Assembly (NCBI GenBank): GCA_030849075.1
Contig: JASAOO010003319.1
Location: 1 to 40,636, forward strand
From: Zelonia costaricensis
Lineage: Eukaryota > Euglenozoa > Kinetoplastea > Trypanosomatida > Trypanosomatidae
Reading direction: 5' to 3'
DNA length: 40,636 bases
This document shows positions 1 to 10,400 of the stretch, piece by piece. The position numbers and the translations under genes were made by a program. The notes under the pieces were generated by a model, which did not search any database, had not been told where the DNA came from, and saw nothing but the letters and a program-made list of their open reading frames with translations. Numbering within the stretch: position 1 is the stretch's first letter; the number at the start of each line of letters is the position of its first letter.

Positions 1-40
1 CCACGATGATCTCCTGGTTCGGGTCAAACTTCGGCGGCAT
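1..40 (-). CDS. RPL12: 60S ribosomal protein L12, N-terminus only (cut by window edge)
   Basis: The ATG is the complement of 38-40. Reading leftward gives 13 codons, MPPKFDPNQEIIV, before the window ends. MPPKFDPN is the very conserved start of eukaryotic ribosomal protein L12 (uL11 family), which sits at the base of the P-stalk and helps recruit elongation factors. A purine-rich stretch on the plus strand at about 128-146, which is a pyrimidine tract on the coding strand, followed by CAG at 61-63, gives a plausible trans-splice acceptor just upstream. The gene is the last of the minus-strand array visible here. Only the start is present, so the call rests on the short N-terminal signature and the start context. 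Confidence 0.85.
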   Translation of the reverse strand, partial: MPPKFDPNQEIIV

Positions 41-755
41 GATTCAACTACGGCGTCCGACTGCAGGTCCAGCGACGGTTTGCAAATCGAGATGCGTGCG
101 TGTGCGCGGTGATCGTGTAGCAGCAACGACAGAGAAGAAAAGAAAGCACACAGGAGGGATTCGAGACACAGCGTGCGACGGGCGGTGGCAGCGGTGGCGG
201 CAGGACGCACAAACGAGTTGCGCCGAGCCAGCGGTGGTTGCGCGGCAGATGAGGAGGGAGGGAGGGAGGGAAGGAGAGGCGGGCATCGGGAGGACGAGGG
301 TGAGGAAGTGGAGTGTGTGGATAGAGAGCGGCGTGCGCAGAGAGGCACAACCCTGCGGTCTGCCCAGAGGGTTCGCCAGCACCTGCCGGCTCGGCCGTGC
401 AGCGGAGCTAGATGCCAGCCGGTGTGCAGTGTTCAGGCAAGGTCTGCGAAAGCTGCCTCCGTCGCGTGCTGCTGTTCCACACGTCGATTGTCGCAGTGCC
501 CGCTAGAAGCGTCGGCGCGAAGGATCGTATGTGTTTGATTGGACGTGGGTGTGAAGTTGTATGAAGTCGCTTTTTTGATGCGACCGCCCAGTGGCCGCCT
601 CTTCTCTCTGTCAACGCCCAACACATGGGCGTGAGGGGGGTGGAGGTGAGCAGAGGGTCCTGATGTGAAGACGCACCGAGTCACGCAACTCACACGCACA
701 CACAGACACAGATGCAGACGCAGACGTACGCAAAAGCGTCACAAGTGATGCTGCT
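41..755. other. Intergenic: RPL12 5' UTR and torsin-like gene 3' UTR
   Basis: There is no credible gene. The stretch is purine-rich on the plus strand near 240-310 and has a CA-rich patch at 690-712. Reading frames here are short, arginine- or proline-rich and overlap on both strands, as expected by chance in GC-rich sequence. Confidence 0.65.
61..150 (-). promoter_or_regulatory. Putative trans-splice acceptor for RPL12
   Basis: On the minus strand a CT-rich tract (complement of about 128-146) is followed by CAG with AG at 62-61, about 20 nt before the RPL12 ATG. This is the expected arrangement for spliced-leader addition. The exact AG is not proven; AG at 49-48 is an alternative. Confidence 0.5.
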
Positions 756-1916
756 TCAGCATTGCAGGGACAGAGCCCCGTCCCCGTCCACCGAGATGAC
801 GCACGGTCGATACGGGCACGCGGCGGGTGGTGTGGGCAGCACGCCCGCCTGTGGAGCAGCGCCGCTGTCCGCAGCCGCATCGTCCGCCTTCTGCGCCAAC
901 AGCGTCTCGACGTGCAGCCGCGTCTCCAGCGCCACGGCGCGGCCGTTCTCAGCAGCGAGGAGAAGCTTCGTCTTCTCCACGAGCCACAGCACGGCGGCGT
1001 CCGTCGCGGTGAGGCAGAGCGGCTGCGGAGCGGCGCAACCCATCTCCCTCACGACAACCCGCACCACCTCACCGGCGGTGGTGAGGGAGATTGGCAGGAA
1101 GGGGAAGGTGCGCACGTGCGATGCGGCCTCCTTGGTGTACAGCCCAGCGAACTCCTCACTAATGAACACCTGCATCTCCGCGAGGCTCTTGCCACGAGTG
1201 CGGCCCTCCCGCCCGAAGTCGGTCGTCAGCAGCACCAGCAGCGAAGCGACGCTGACGGTGGGATGCTCAGCGAAACTGCTGCCGCGCCCCAGCAGCGGCG
1301 ACAGCACGCGCACCTTCTCCGGCTCCAGCGAGGTGAGCTCGTTGATGATCACGACGCCGCTGTGGCGAAAGCGGCGCGCGTGCTGCACAACCACCGGCAC
1401 CACAACCCTGCGGAACTCGCCGACGCTCATGCCGTCGTAGCCGGTGCCGGACAGCACGAGGGTGGTCTCGCCCAGCGAGCACAGCGCGTCCCCGCAGCGC
1501 TGGCCCATGGCGAGCGAGATGAGCTCGGCCATGCGCGTCTTGCCCACACCGTTGTCGCCGGCGAAGTGCAGCACCATCGGCTCGTGCACGTGTGCGAGTT
1601 TGTAGCGCACCCGCTCCACCACAGACGGCGCCACGGGCTGACCCCGGATGCCGGCGTCCACGTACCGCCGCAGCCGCGTCACGACGTACTGCCGATACGC
1701 CGGTGACGCTGCGTCCAGCGGGGCGCTGCGCACGGCGCACAGCAGGCGCTGCTTGACTGTCGCGTTGCGGCTCGCACAGAGCGGTGGCTCCGCGCAGAAC
1801 GGCACAGCTGCCACACTGTCCGGCGCGCGGTACACCGGCTCTGCAAAAAACAGCGCCACGAATGCCGCAGCCAGGAACACCACAATAGCACCGACAAAGC
1901 CGGCGCGCATGCACAT
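756..1916 (-). CDS. Torsin-like AAA+ ATPase with N-terminal membrane anchor
   Basis: This reads as a 386-residue AAA+ protein. Residues about 7-24 form one hydrophobic segment right after the start, a likely signal anchor. A Walker A motif, GDNGVGKT, lies at about 120-127. A Walker-B-like strand, VVIINEL, follows at about 188-194, where the usual Asp is Asn but the Glu is kept. A sensor-1-like LLTTDFG is at about 229-235, and FPFLPIS at about 271-277 matches the PFLPL signature of torsins. The upstream helix with RGQPVAPSVVERV fits the torsin/ClpB N-terminal linker. Torsins act in the ER or nuclear-envelope lumen, so a membrane anchor fits; the role here is inferred from family. The frame extends upstream to 2132, but a pyrimidine tract and AG near 2009 lie inside that extension, so the ATG at 1916 (or 1910) is preferred. 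It could instead be another ClpA-type AAA+ ATPase. Confidence 0.65.
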   Translation of the reverse strand: MCMRAGFVGAIVVFLAAAFVALFFAEPVYRAPDSVAAVPFCAEPPLCASRNATVKQRLLCAVRSAPLDAASPAYRQYVVTRLRRYVDAGIRGQPVAPSVVERVRYKLAHVHEPMVLHFAGDNGVGKTRMAELISLAMGQRCGDALCSLGETTLVLSGTGYDGMSVGEFRRVVVPVVVQHARRFRHSGVVIINELTSLEPEKVRVLSPLLGRGSSFAEHPTVSVASLLVLLTTDFGREGRTRGKSLAEMQVFISEEFAGLYTKEAASHVRTFPFLPISLTTAGEVVRVVVREMGCAAPQPLCLTATDAAVLWLVEKTKLLLAAENGRAVALETRLHVETLLAQKADDAAADSGAAPQAGVLPTPPAACPYRPCVISVDGDGALSLQC

Positions 1917-2008
1917 GGCCACCGCGTCTGGCGAGTGCGAGACTTGTGTGTGTGCGTGTCCCGAAGCGAGGTCGATACGGTGGCCGCGGATGGTGATATC
2001 TGGGGCAC

Positions 2009-2062
2009 CTTTCACGTTGTGCGAGAGAGACGGAAGAGTGGGTACGAGAGGTGAGAGGGTGT
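2009..2062 (-). promoter_or_regulatory. Putative trans-splice acceptor for the torsin-like gene
   Basis: The complement of 2021-2062 is a CT-rich tract, followed by GAAAG with AG at 2010-2009. It lies downstream of the first in-frame ATG (2132) and upstream of the ATG at 1916, and so argues for the shorter protein. Confidence 0.5.
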
Positions 2063-2339
2063 CCGTTGCTGAGTAAGTGAAGAGAGCGGCGGCGAGTCGT
2101 GCCGCAGCCTTGCTCATGGCGCTGCCGCCCATTCACTGAGTTGCAATCCTGTTTGCCACGCGCAAACCCGTGGAAGGTGGGAAACGAATTCGCGCGCGTC
2201 GTGCAGCACAGAAGGCGGAGTCTGGGCAGTGGGCAACTGGATAGCGGTGCCTACCTGCAGCAGCCCTTCCCTTCAAGAAAACGCGTGCCTCTCACAAACG
2301 CCTCGTTCACGAGGTGATGGCAACGCCACCGGGGCTTGA

Positions 2340-2367
2340 CCCCCCCCCCCCCGCCGCCGCCGCCGCC
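2340..2367. repeat. C13 run followed by (GCC)5
   Basis: A 13-base C run (2340-2352) runs straight into five GCC units. It is intergenic and low complexity; on the minus strand it is a GGC/G-run able to form G-quadruplex-like structure. Confidence 0.85.
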
Positions 2368-4684
2368 AGCACAAAAATGTGCCGTGACACTCCGAAGCCT
2401 GCGGTGTAGGAGTAGGGCAGTGGGCAGGCAGCGAAGGGGTGCCTCGCGGGTTTGGCACAACGTGAACACATCCGTTTCCTTTTTTTCCTCTTCCCCTCTC
2501 TTGCTTTCCTGTTTTTCTTTCTTTACGCTCTCCGTGTTGTGGTGCGTCCGGCGAGCTCCATTGTGTTTTGACTTTTAGTGCCTTAGAGACGCCCTAGACA
2601 CACACACACACAAGCCTGCCGCATGGCTTACTTGGCTTGGTGGTGCGTGTGTGAGCTTGAGGTGCGTGCGCGCGTGGCCCCACCCTCTCTGCGCGTTTGG
2701 CCGGTATTCGTGTTGGCATTGGCTACCCGTCCAGAAAGACGCGGTGGGTGACTGAAAAGAAAAGAGAAGAGAAAAGAGAACAGAGAGGTGGAGGTGGTAG
2801 TTGTGGATGAGAGTTGTACGCTAGACAAGAGGGTAGACGCTCGAAGTCGCCACACAGCGCTCGCAGACTGAGTCCGCCGCGTGCGGCACTCCAGTCCAGC
2901 GCGTGTCCGTCTCCCCTCTTGTATTCCGGACGGCGGCACCTGCACGCTGGTGAACCCACCTCAACCAGCCGGCCGCCCGTGGCACACAACCCGCGAGAAA
3001 ACAAGAAAGCGAATCGCGTCACCTTCTCCGCTTCTGCCACCTGCTTGCCTGGTCCGAGCCGCCGAGGCGGTTGTGTGGTCATGTGGGCCAGAGGGGGGGG
3101 GAGTGGGAGTCGGCGAGGACGTCGGGAAGGAGCCGGGAGGAAACGACATGGCACGGTGCGTGCGGGCTGCAGCGGCGGCGGGGGCGGGGCGGGTGGGGGA
3201 CGTGTGGAAAGGTAAAGGGAGGGGTAGAGAACAGCATCTCCTCGGAATAGCGATCTCCGCGGTAGGTGTCTTTAAAAAGAGGGGACACGCCTACGGGTCA
3301 GAGAGTGAGGGAGTCAGAGAACGTACAAGAGACAAGGGCACAGTCGAAAACACAAAAACAAGACAAAGACAGACGCGCCAAGAAACGGAAAGGCGAAGAG
3401 AGGTCGTGAGAGCCGCGTGCCATGCGCGGGGGACGGGGGACGGGGGTGAGGGGGGGTGCAAGGCCCATCGACACTCACCGTATCACCACTCCCTCCCCTT
3501 GCACCTTGAGTCCCTGTCTTCTCCCCCTCCCCCCCCCTCACCCCCCGCGCCACCTACACAGTCTTCCTCTCTCTGTCGCTCTCGGCTGCGCCTCTTTCCG
3601 TCGCGGCCCCAGTGATGCGAGGCGCCGCGGTGCACGGAGAAGGTCGCAGGACGAGACGAGGGACGGGGGAGCGAGAAAAGGGGTGGGGCGGGAGCAGAGT
3701 GAGGAGGGGCGGACGCAGCACGTCAATAGGTGAGACACACACACACACACAAAAACGCACACAAAAACGCGAGAACAAAACAAAGGACAGTGTGGGAGCC
3801 ACGCTCCCACCGAAGTGCGGGGATCAGAAGGGAAGAGGGGGTGGAACAGAAACAGAAGCCGTTAGACCAAGCCATGCGTAAAGTGCGGGCGTGCATCACT
3901 TGCAAGGGGGGAAAAAAGAGAAAGAGGAGTGGCGGCGCTGCGTCACTCGAGCAGCGCGTCGACCCCCGTCACTGGCCCCACCCCCTCGTCCCTCCCCTCC
4001 CACTTTGCATGCGACCCAACCCCCCACCCCCCACCACCCACCCCCTCCGCACCGCCTCTTCTCTCCCCATTCGCGCCCCAAGCGAGAAGGACGCTCAGCG
4101 AAGACGAGGCAAAGACGGCCATGATCGGGGAGGTGTGGGTGGGAAACATGGCTGTGAGGCTCACGCCGAGGGTCACGACCCGCAACTCCATCATGGGGCG
4201 TACCAGCGGGTGTGTGTGGGGGGGGGGGGAGGATGCGGGCCACAAGGAGGGGAGGGGTGAATGGAGGTGGCCAGCGGAGGCGAAGGAAAACTTGAAGGAA
4301 AAGGAGGTGGCAGTGCAGGCGGGGCGACGTTGCCATTCGAAGCTCCGCACACCAAGGCAGCACTGAACGCGGCAGAAGGGGGGAGTGGGGGCGGTGCGTG
4401 AGGCCCAAGCCCGTTGCGCACGCACCGCAGTAAGCCCGACTGCACGGTTGCGTGCAAGAGGACGGCGGTGTCAGCTACGCGTTGGCCTCCCGCAGTCCAT
4501 CACCTCGGCTGCCCACTGCCTCCTTCGATCACGCGTGCTGCGCCCGCCGCGCGCCAGGGGGACACACATACGAGGAAAAGAAAGACAGAGCTGGAACGAC
4601 GTGATGCCATGCCAGAGGCAGCGCCTACGGCCCCTCCATCTACGGAAGCGGGGCAAAGAGAACACGCAGGTGGGGAGGAGCGGC

Positions 4685-5215
4685 CTACGCCTCAGCCTCC
4701 TGGAAGGCCGCCGGCTCGTGCGTGGCCTCCTCGCTCTCCGGCTGGGGCGGCTCGATCAGGCCCAGCTTGATGAGCGCCTCCTCCTCGAGGGTGTCCTCAC
4801 GCAGCTCGTAGATGGGCACCGTCACGAAGTAGCCCCACTTCGCAGCCATCCACATGCCCGTCATACCGCAGAAGTACGAGTCGCCCGTCCACGACTGGTG
4901 GTGCTGGATGCCGCGCGCCATGAGCCACAGGCCCAGTCCAATGCCGGCGAAGCAGGTGCAGAGGAAGAAGGTCTGGTACGCGGCGCGGGCGAAGCTGCAG
5001 GGCGGGAACATCTGGTACAGCTGGTACTGCGGCATCACGAAGAGCCAGATGCGCAGCGCGATGAAAACCAGCACAACGGCGAAGCCGCCGCACGCCCAGT
5101 AGTTGTGGTACTCCAGGGCGAAGTCAAGGGCGCCGGCGAGGTAGCCGAGGACGAAGACGTAGTACATCACGAGCCGCAAGCGGAACTCGTTGCGCTTGCG
5201 GGAAGCCTCGGTCAT
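4685..5215 (-). CDS. Conserved four-TM membrane protein, function unknown
   Basis: This 176-residue protein has four hydrophobic segments at about 13-33, 41-62, 81-101 and 115-134. The N-terminus is short and basic (SRKRNEFRLR) and the C-terminal tail is very acidic (about 138-176, rich in Glu with Pro). Charged and aromatic positions between the helices (MPQYQLYQMF, the HH pair at 105-106, WTGDSYFCG) look like constrained sequence rather than chance. No family was recognised. By the positive-inside tendency the N-terminus would face the cytosol; with four helices the acidic tail would do so too. It lies in the minus-strand array with about 1 kb of UTR-like sequence on its 5' side. Coding status is well supported by composition; function is unknown. 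Confidence 0.8.
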   Translation of the reverse strand: MTEASRKRNEFRLRLVMYYVFVLGYLAGALDFALEYHNYWACGGFAVVLVFIALRIWLFVMPQYQLYQMFPPCSFARAAYQTFFLCTCFAGIGLGLWLMARGIQHHQSWTGDSYFCGMTGMWMAAKWGYFVTVPIYELREDTLEEEALIKLGLIEPPQPESEEATHEPAAFQEAEA

Positions 5216-6286
5216 GGTTGATGGAGGGAGGGAGGGTGGGGGGAGGGGAAAGGGTGGGAGAGGGAGTTGCCTTCGCGGTGTTAGGGTGACAGTTGTTTAC
5301 GGGGGCGCGTGCGGTGGCGGCAAGCGGGGGGAGGGGGGAGGGGTGGATACAAGGAGGATGAAAAGAGTGGAGGAGCGAGGTGCAGCAAGTGGAGCAGCTG
5401 AGGCTGCGGAGGGGAGGGGGGAGGGGAGGCGAAGAGGGGAGTGGCGTAGATGGTGTGTGCGTGCGTAGGACGGCGAGGAGGCGGTGGAGGAGGGGAGGAG
5501 GGGAAAGATGCAAAGAGGGGGAGGGGGGCGGACGGCGCAGGGGGCGCACATGCACTACAGCTCAGGCCACGGGCAACCGGGCCACAGCACCCCAGCCTTC
5601 GTCGCTACGCGGCTCGGTGGAGGAGGGGAGCGCTCTTCTGTGGTTTCAACGTGCGTCTTGTTTGACTCTCATCGATTGACGTCGAGCGTGTGGCGAGAGA
5701 GACGAGTACGCCCGGCGCACACAAGAGACCGCAAGTCATCGTCTTGCCCAGCGCTACTGCGTGTTTCCGGCTGCAGAAGGCGGGGAGAGGCAGGAGTGAA
5801 AGACAAGACCCGGCGCCCACACAAAACGCACAGACAGCGGCGGCAAGAAAAGAAGTCGGAGCGGCGCGTTCGCGATTTAGGGAAGGGGAGAGAGGGAGGG
5901 AGGTTGGCGGGTTTTGTTATTGGCGCGATGCGGTAGTGCCGTGAAAGGGAGCTGATTGAATAGCAGGCGGCGAGGGCTGGCTGCGAGGTCGGCGCTGGCG
6001 ACGACGACGGGTGGGGCTAGGCCTGCCAGGCCGCCTGCATGCGCGGTGCTCTCGCTCGCTTGGTGGGCGCCCATCGGGAAGGGGGAGGGAGCGGGGGCTC
6101 CGGAACAGCCCACCGCCTCCGCGCAGAGGGTCCCGCATCGGGATATGACAAGCGACGGCGCGGGTGCGCTCACGTAGAGGCGGTCCGTGGGCCAGCGCGC
6201 CGCTTGAGGAACGGACGGGAAAATCGCAAGGAAGGAGAAGAGGAGCCGGGGTGGGGGGGGGGGGTGGACGCAGCCGCTGTCCGTCT
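5216..6286. other. Intergenic, UTR-like, no gene recognised
   Basis: The plus strand is extremely purine-rich at 5218-5530, so the minus-strand RNA would carry a CT-rich region just before the membrane-protein ATG, suitable for trans-splicing. The rest resembles the 3' UTR of the adenosyltransferase mRNA. A G run at 6248-6264 lies just beyond that gene's stop codon. Confidence 0.6.
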
Positions 6287-7456
6287 TCAGTCATACTTGC
6301 GCACGATGTCCTCCTCGGCGACGCTGCGGGCCGCCACGAAAAAAAAGTCGCTCAGCCGGTTCACGTAGACGGAGGCCTGGCGGAGGTGATCCGTGTAGCT
6401 GTCGCCGTACAGCTCGCGCACCTCAATCATGCGCCGCTCGGCGCGGCGGCAGGTGGTGCGGCACACGTGGAGCTGCGCCGACGCCACGTTGCCGCCCCCT
6501 GGCAAAATGAAGATGCGCAGCGGGACGAGGCGGCTGTCGATGACGTCGATGCTCCGCTCCAGCTCAGCCGTCTTCTCAGCGAAGCGGTAGCCCTCGAGGA
6601 GCTCTGTCATGCGCCGCGCTGTCTCGTCCTCCGGGCTCTTCGCGGTGGGCGTCGCCACTACCGTGCCGGCGTTGAGAAGCTCCTGCTGAATCGCCTCGAG
6701 CAGGACCATCAGCGCCTCGTCGTGCTCGCGCCGGTCCGCCGCGCTGCGCAGCATCGCCCGTGCGAGGCCGACGTGGCTGCTGAGCTCGTCGATCGCACCG
6801 AGGGCCTCGAAGACGGCGTCGGTCTTCTTGCGCCGCTCCCCTGTAAAAAGGGCCGACGTGCCCTTATCACCGGTCTTCGTGTACACGATGCTGTGTTTGA
6901 TAGCTTGCCCCGCCGTCGCGTCTGTGGCACGTGGTGCGGCCTCTGGTGCTGCGGCGGACGCCGCCGCCGCTCCGTGGTCGGCCGCAGCCGCAGCAGCCGC
7001 AGCGTTGGCAGCTGTTGACATTGCCCGCCTCGACTGCACGTTGACGTGGCCGTAGGGGCAGTGGCGGCACCGGCTGCCGCAGCACGTCAGCTTGCGCATC
7101 AGCCCCAGCCGCGTGAAGACGGTGAAGCCGGTGCTGGGATCGATGTAGGTGTCCTCGCCGGCCGCCACCGCCTGGGCGTGCAGGGCCTTCAGCTCCGGCG
7201 CGAGTCGTCGCTCAACCGCATTTTCCTCCGGCACGACCGCGTCGATAGGGACAATGGCGGCCGCACACGCTGTGTTGCACGCGCACCCGGCCACCCCGGA
7301 CGTCGCAGGCGCCGCGGCCGCGGCGGAGAAGAGACGGGTGCCGGCGATGCGGGGCAACGCGCGCCGCGCCGTGGCGTACACCAGCGCCGAGACGGTCATG
7401 GCGGCAAGTACAGTCGCGGTAGCACGGGGAACGTCGCGAGTGGCGCCCTTCCACAT
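6287..7456 (-). CDS. DUF5522-cobalamin adenosyltransferase (PduO type) fusion
   Basis: This is a 389-residue protein with two recognisable parts. Residues about 188-389 match PduO/MMAB-type ATP:cob(I)alamin adenosyltransferase: the ATP-binding start TKTGDKGTSALFTGER (193-208), FILPGGG (316-322), the CRTTCRRAERR helix (332-342) and NRLSDFFFVAAR (366-377). These enzymes make adenosylcobalamin, the cofactor of mitochondrial methylmalonyl-CoA mutase. Residues about 101-142 (YIDPSTGFTVFTRLG, then CCGSRCRHCPYGH, with C125, C126, C130 and C133) match the small cysteine-rich DUF5522 family. An Ala-rich linker (about 146-186) joins them. The Arg/Ala-rich N-terminus without acidic residues is compatible with mitochondrial import; an alternative start is M20 at 7399. 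The C-terminal domain call is strong; the role of the Cys-rich part is unknown. Confidence 0.9.
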   Translation of the reverse strand: MWKGATRDVPRATATVLAAMTVSALVYATARRALPRIAGTRLFSAAAAAPATSGVAGCACNTACAAAIVPIDAVVPEENAVERRLAPELKALHAQAVAAGEDTYIDPSTGFTVFTRLGLMRKLTCCGSRCRHCPYGHVNVQSRRAMSTAANAAAAAAAADHGAAAASAAAPEAAPRATDATAGQAIKHSIVYTKTGDKGTSALFTGERRKKTDAVFEALGAIDELSSHVGLARAMLRSAADRREHDEALMVLLEAIQQELLNAGTVVATPTAKSPEDETARRMTELLEGYRFAEKTAELERSIDVIDSRLVPLRIFILPGGGNVASAQLHVCRTTCRRAERRMIEVRELYGDSYTDHLRQASVYVNRLSDFFFVAARSVAEEDIVRKYD

Positions 7457-10400
7457 CTGCTAGGGGTGAGCGGAGCACGTGGGGCTCAAGTACCGTGGGA
7501 CAGCTCTTCAGGAGAGGGGGGGGGATGGGAGCTGTTGCGAGCCGCACGCGTCGGCCGATTCAGAAAGCGAATGCGCACTTGAAGGTCGAACAAAGCAGGA
7601 GGGTGAGGGGGAGAGGTGGTGAGGGCAGCAACAGTGGGGATGCAGGAGGGGTGCGGTGGTGACGGAAAGGAGAGAGGGGAAGGGGGGGGGGGCGCAACGC
7701 CTCCACATTGGACGGGCACACGCCTGCCACCCACCCACTCTCACGGAGGTGAAATCCTCCACCTCTGCGCCCCTCCGCCAAGCCATCACACGCGCCGCCT
7801 TTAATCTGACAGTCGGTGCGTCGTCACAGGGAGGAGGGGGGGGGCCACAGTGCGCACAGTCAGGCAGCACTAGCAGTGACGGTGCTGCGGCGCTTCGCCG
7901 AGAGGGAGGAAGGCGGCGAGTGGAGAGGAGGTCCAGCTTCACCCGCCCCGCGCACTTCCACCCTCAGCCGGCGCACACAATCCTGCCTCTGTGCCACATT
8001 TTTGATTCGATGCGGGGGGCTGTCGCTGTCCTCCTTCTTGTTTTCTTTTTTGCCTTTTTGACGGCGAGGTGCTGGGGGACACGGACGGGGGGCGACGCTG
8101 CAGCATAAAACAGAGGGAAAAAACAGGAGTGGATGAAAAAGGCCGGCGAATGGGGAGGGAGGCCGCAAGTGGCGAGTACGTCAAACAGCATCAACAACAC
8201 TAAAGACGGGAGCATAACATTTGTCCAGCCACTCGCGGCACGACGCCGTGAGCAAGAAAAGAGATAGAGTGTGGGGAGGGGGGGAGGCCGGTGCAGCGAA
8301 CAACCGCCCACCTCATCCACCGAGCACCCCTGGGAGCGCCACGTGCGCCACGCTGTGTGTGCGACCCGTGCCAAGGGCAGGCAGCAGTCGAGCGGAAAAA
8401 TGAGAAGACAAAACGCGGCTGCGTGAGAGGACGAGGAGCGGCGGTGTTGAAGGGTGGGGGTGGGGTAGGGGTGGGGGGACCTGCACGCCGAGGAAATCGA
8501 CGGAGATGCACTGCGAGGAAGTGCCCCAACTTCAAACCAAGTGCGGAAACATGGGAGCCCGACGCGGACAGGGCGGCGCACCGAAGCAGAGCAGCAGCGT
8601 CCGCGGAAACAAGAAAGAGGGGGAGACGAGAGGGCGGCGTTGGTGGACCAAGGGGGCCGTGGAACGCTGACGAAGGAGACAAACACGAAGGGGAAGAGGG
8701 GGCGATGAGAAACGGCGAGGCACGACCTTCGCCGGCTTACAGGGGCTCACGTGCTAAGCACCCGAGTCACGCGCAGTCTCCGCCACTCCAAGCGGCCGCG
8801 GGAGAAGGAGAGGCTGACAACACGACGCAGACAGTAAACACCAGCCACGCGCACAGCGGCTTCTCCACCCTCCCTGCCTCACTTCAATCCTCAAGTCCGC
8901 GTGGCTGGGGGCACGTGGGGACAGGGGACAGGAGGCAGGAGGCAACAACGAGAAAGGTAAGAGAAACGCAACAATGCACCGAGGTTGTGTTGTGGTTCGC
9001 TGCTGCTTCGCCCTTGCTCATTCTCTTCTTCTCCTCTCCGTATTGGCGGATGTCTCTTTCGCTGTGTTGCGGTGCAGTGATTGTGCTCTCTGTGTTGTCT
9101 TGTGCACTGCGCAGTTTCCGCTCGTGTTCGCTCTGCCCATCGTTCTCCATTGCCGTGCCCGCCGGCTCACGGGCAGCACTAAGCTTCGTGTGTGCACCCC
9201 ACCTCTACTCTTTTCTTTTGTTTCCTTTCCATCTCACTTATCCTCCGCGACGACGGTCCCCTGTAGGTCCCGGCGTGCGAGGCTGTTTGTGTGGGTGTGC
9301 CCTCCTCCTGCTCTCGTCGGCCTCGCCCTGCGCACCCCGTCTTCTTCTCTCATGCGCGGAAACGCTTTGCGGGGGGGGGCGCTGCGAGGGAAGGCGACAG
9401 CCGGGTCGACAGGGGAAGGGCCAATACAAAGAAGAGAAAAACAAGGAACAACGCGGAAGGTGAAACAAGAGAGAACACAGCGAAGACAAAAACAAGCGGG
9501 AGGAAAACGACACAACACCGAAGCACGCCCACACACACGCGTGCTCCCGACTACCGGGCCGCTGGCGGAGAAGTCCTGCGCACGAGCCGCCGCATACGTG
9601 ACGCGTAGGGTGCGTGGTGAGGGGTGAAGGGGCGGGGGCGTGAGAGCACGAAGAGAACGGAACATCGCAGAGGTGGTGCCTCCGACCGCCCTGTCCCCCC
9701 TGGGCACCCGCTCACCTGCTTACGCTCTCTCTTCCTCTGCAAACACGCTTGTGCGAGTCGGCCGTTTGGGGGGGAGGGAATTGTCAGTGGTGCCCTTCCA
9801 GCCGTCAAGTGTCGTGTGCGGTGCTTGACTATCATCGTCACAAAAGTTAGTAAGTGTGGGCGTCCGCGCTTTCCTTTTCTCGAATGTGCTCCTCCGTCAC
9901 ACGCGCTGAAGCGCCAGGCCTTTCTTGTTCGCTCGCGGGTGTGCGCACATGGATGGAAGACGATGTCGGGGAGAGGGCAGAAGGCGCTGAGCGAGGGCAA
10001 GTGAGGGGAGCGAGGGCGTTGCGCGTTCCTCACCGTGCTACGTGAGCAGAGGGTGAAGAGAAAGCAGGGCGCGGTAGTCAAACCGGCACACCGCAGCCCA
10101 GGTGCTGACGGACCCGAAAGCAGACGTGTGTCTCGCAGCGCCACAGCGGAAAACCGCTGCAGCCGCTGCCCTCGAGACACGGAGCGAGAGAGAGAAGGGA
10201 AGAGCTGGCGGTGGTCGCGCGCCCGACGCAGCACGCCCGCGTCCGACGCCGCACAACCAAACAATCGGAAAGGAGCACAAAAAAAGAGAAAGAGAGAAGA
10301 TGGGCGCTCGCCGCAGCGTCAAGCACAAACACAAACACACAACGCGCATCCACCAAGATAGTACGTGCATGGAAGAAGGGGTCTTCTCTTCCGCAGAGCG

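Larger units (their letters stand above)
1917..4684. other. Long intergenic stretch (2.8 kb), UTR-like, no gene recognised
   Basis: It is strongly purine-rich on the plus strand with G runs and scattered CA repeats (for example 2602-2611 and 3735-3750). Frames on both strands are repetitive (Arg/Gly or Pro/Ser/His) and show no domain. It most likely holds the 5' UTR of the torsin-like mRNA and a long 3' UTR of the upstream membrane-protein mRNA. Confidence 0.6.

Noticed and set aside
8291..9463. 390-codon plus-strand frame in the 3.4-kb spacer
   Set aside because: It runs against the array direction, is low complexity (Gly/Arg-rich then Ser/Leu/Cys-rich), has no domain and overlaps other chance frames.
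9551..10264. 237-codon minus-strand frame
   Set aside because: It has the right strand, but the composition is Arg/Ser/Pro throughout, with no domain, membrane or helix pattern and no clear acceptor before it.
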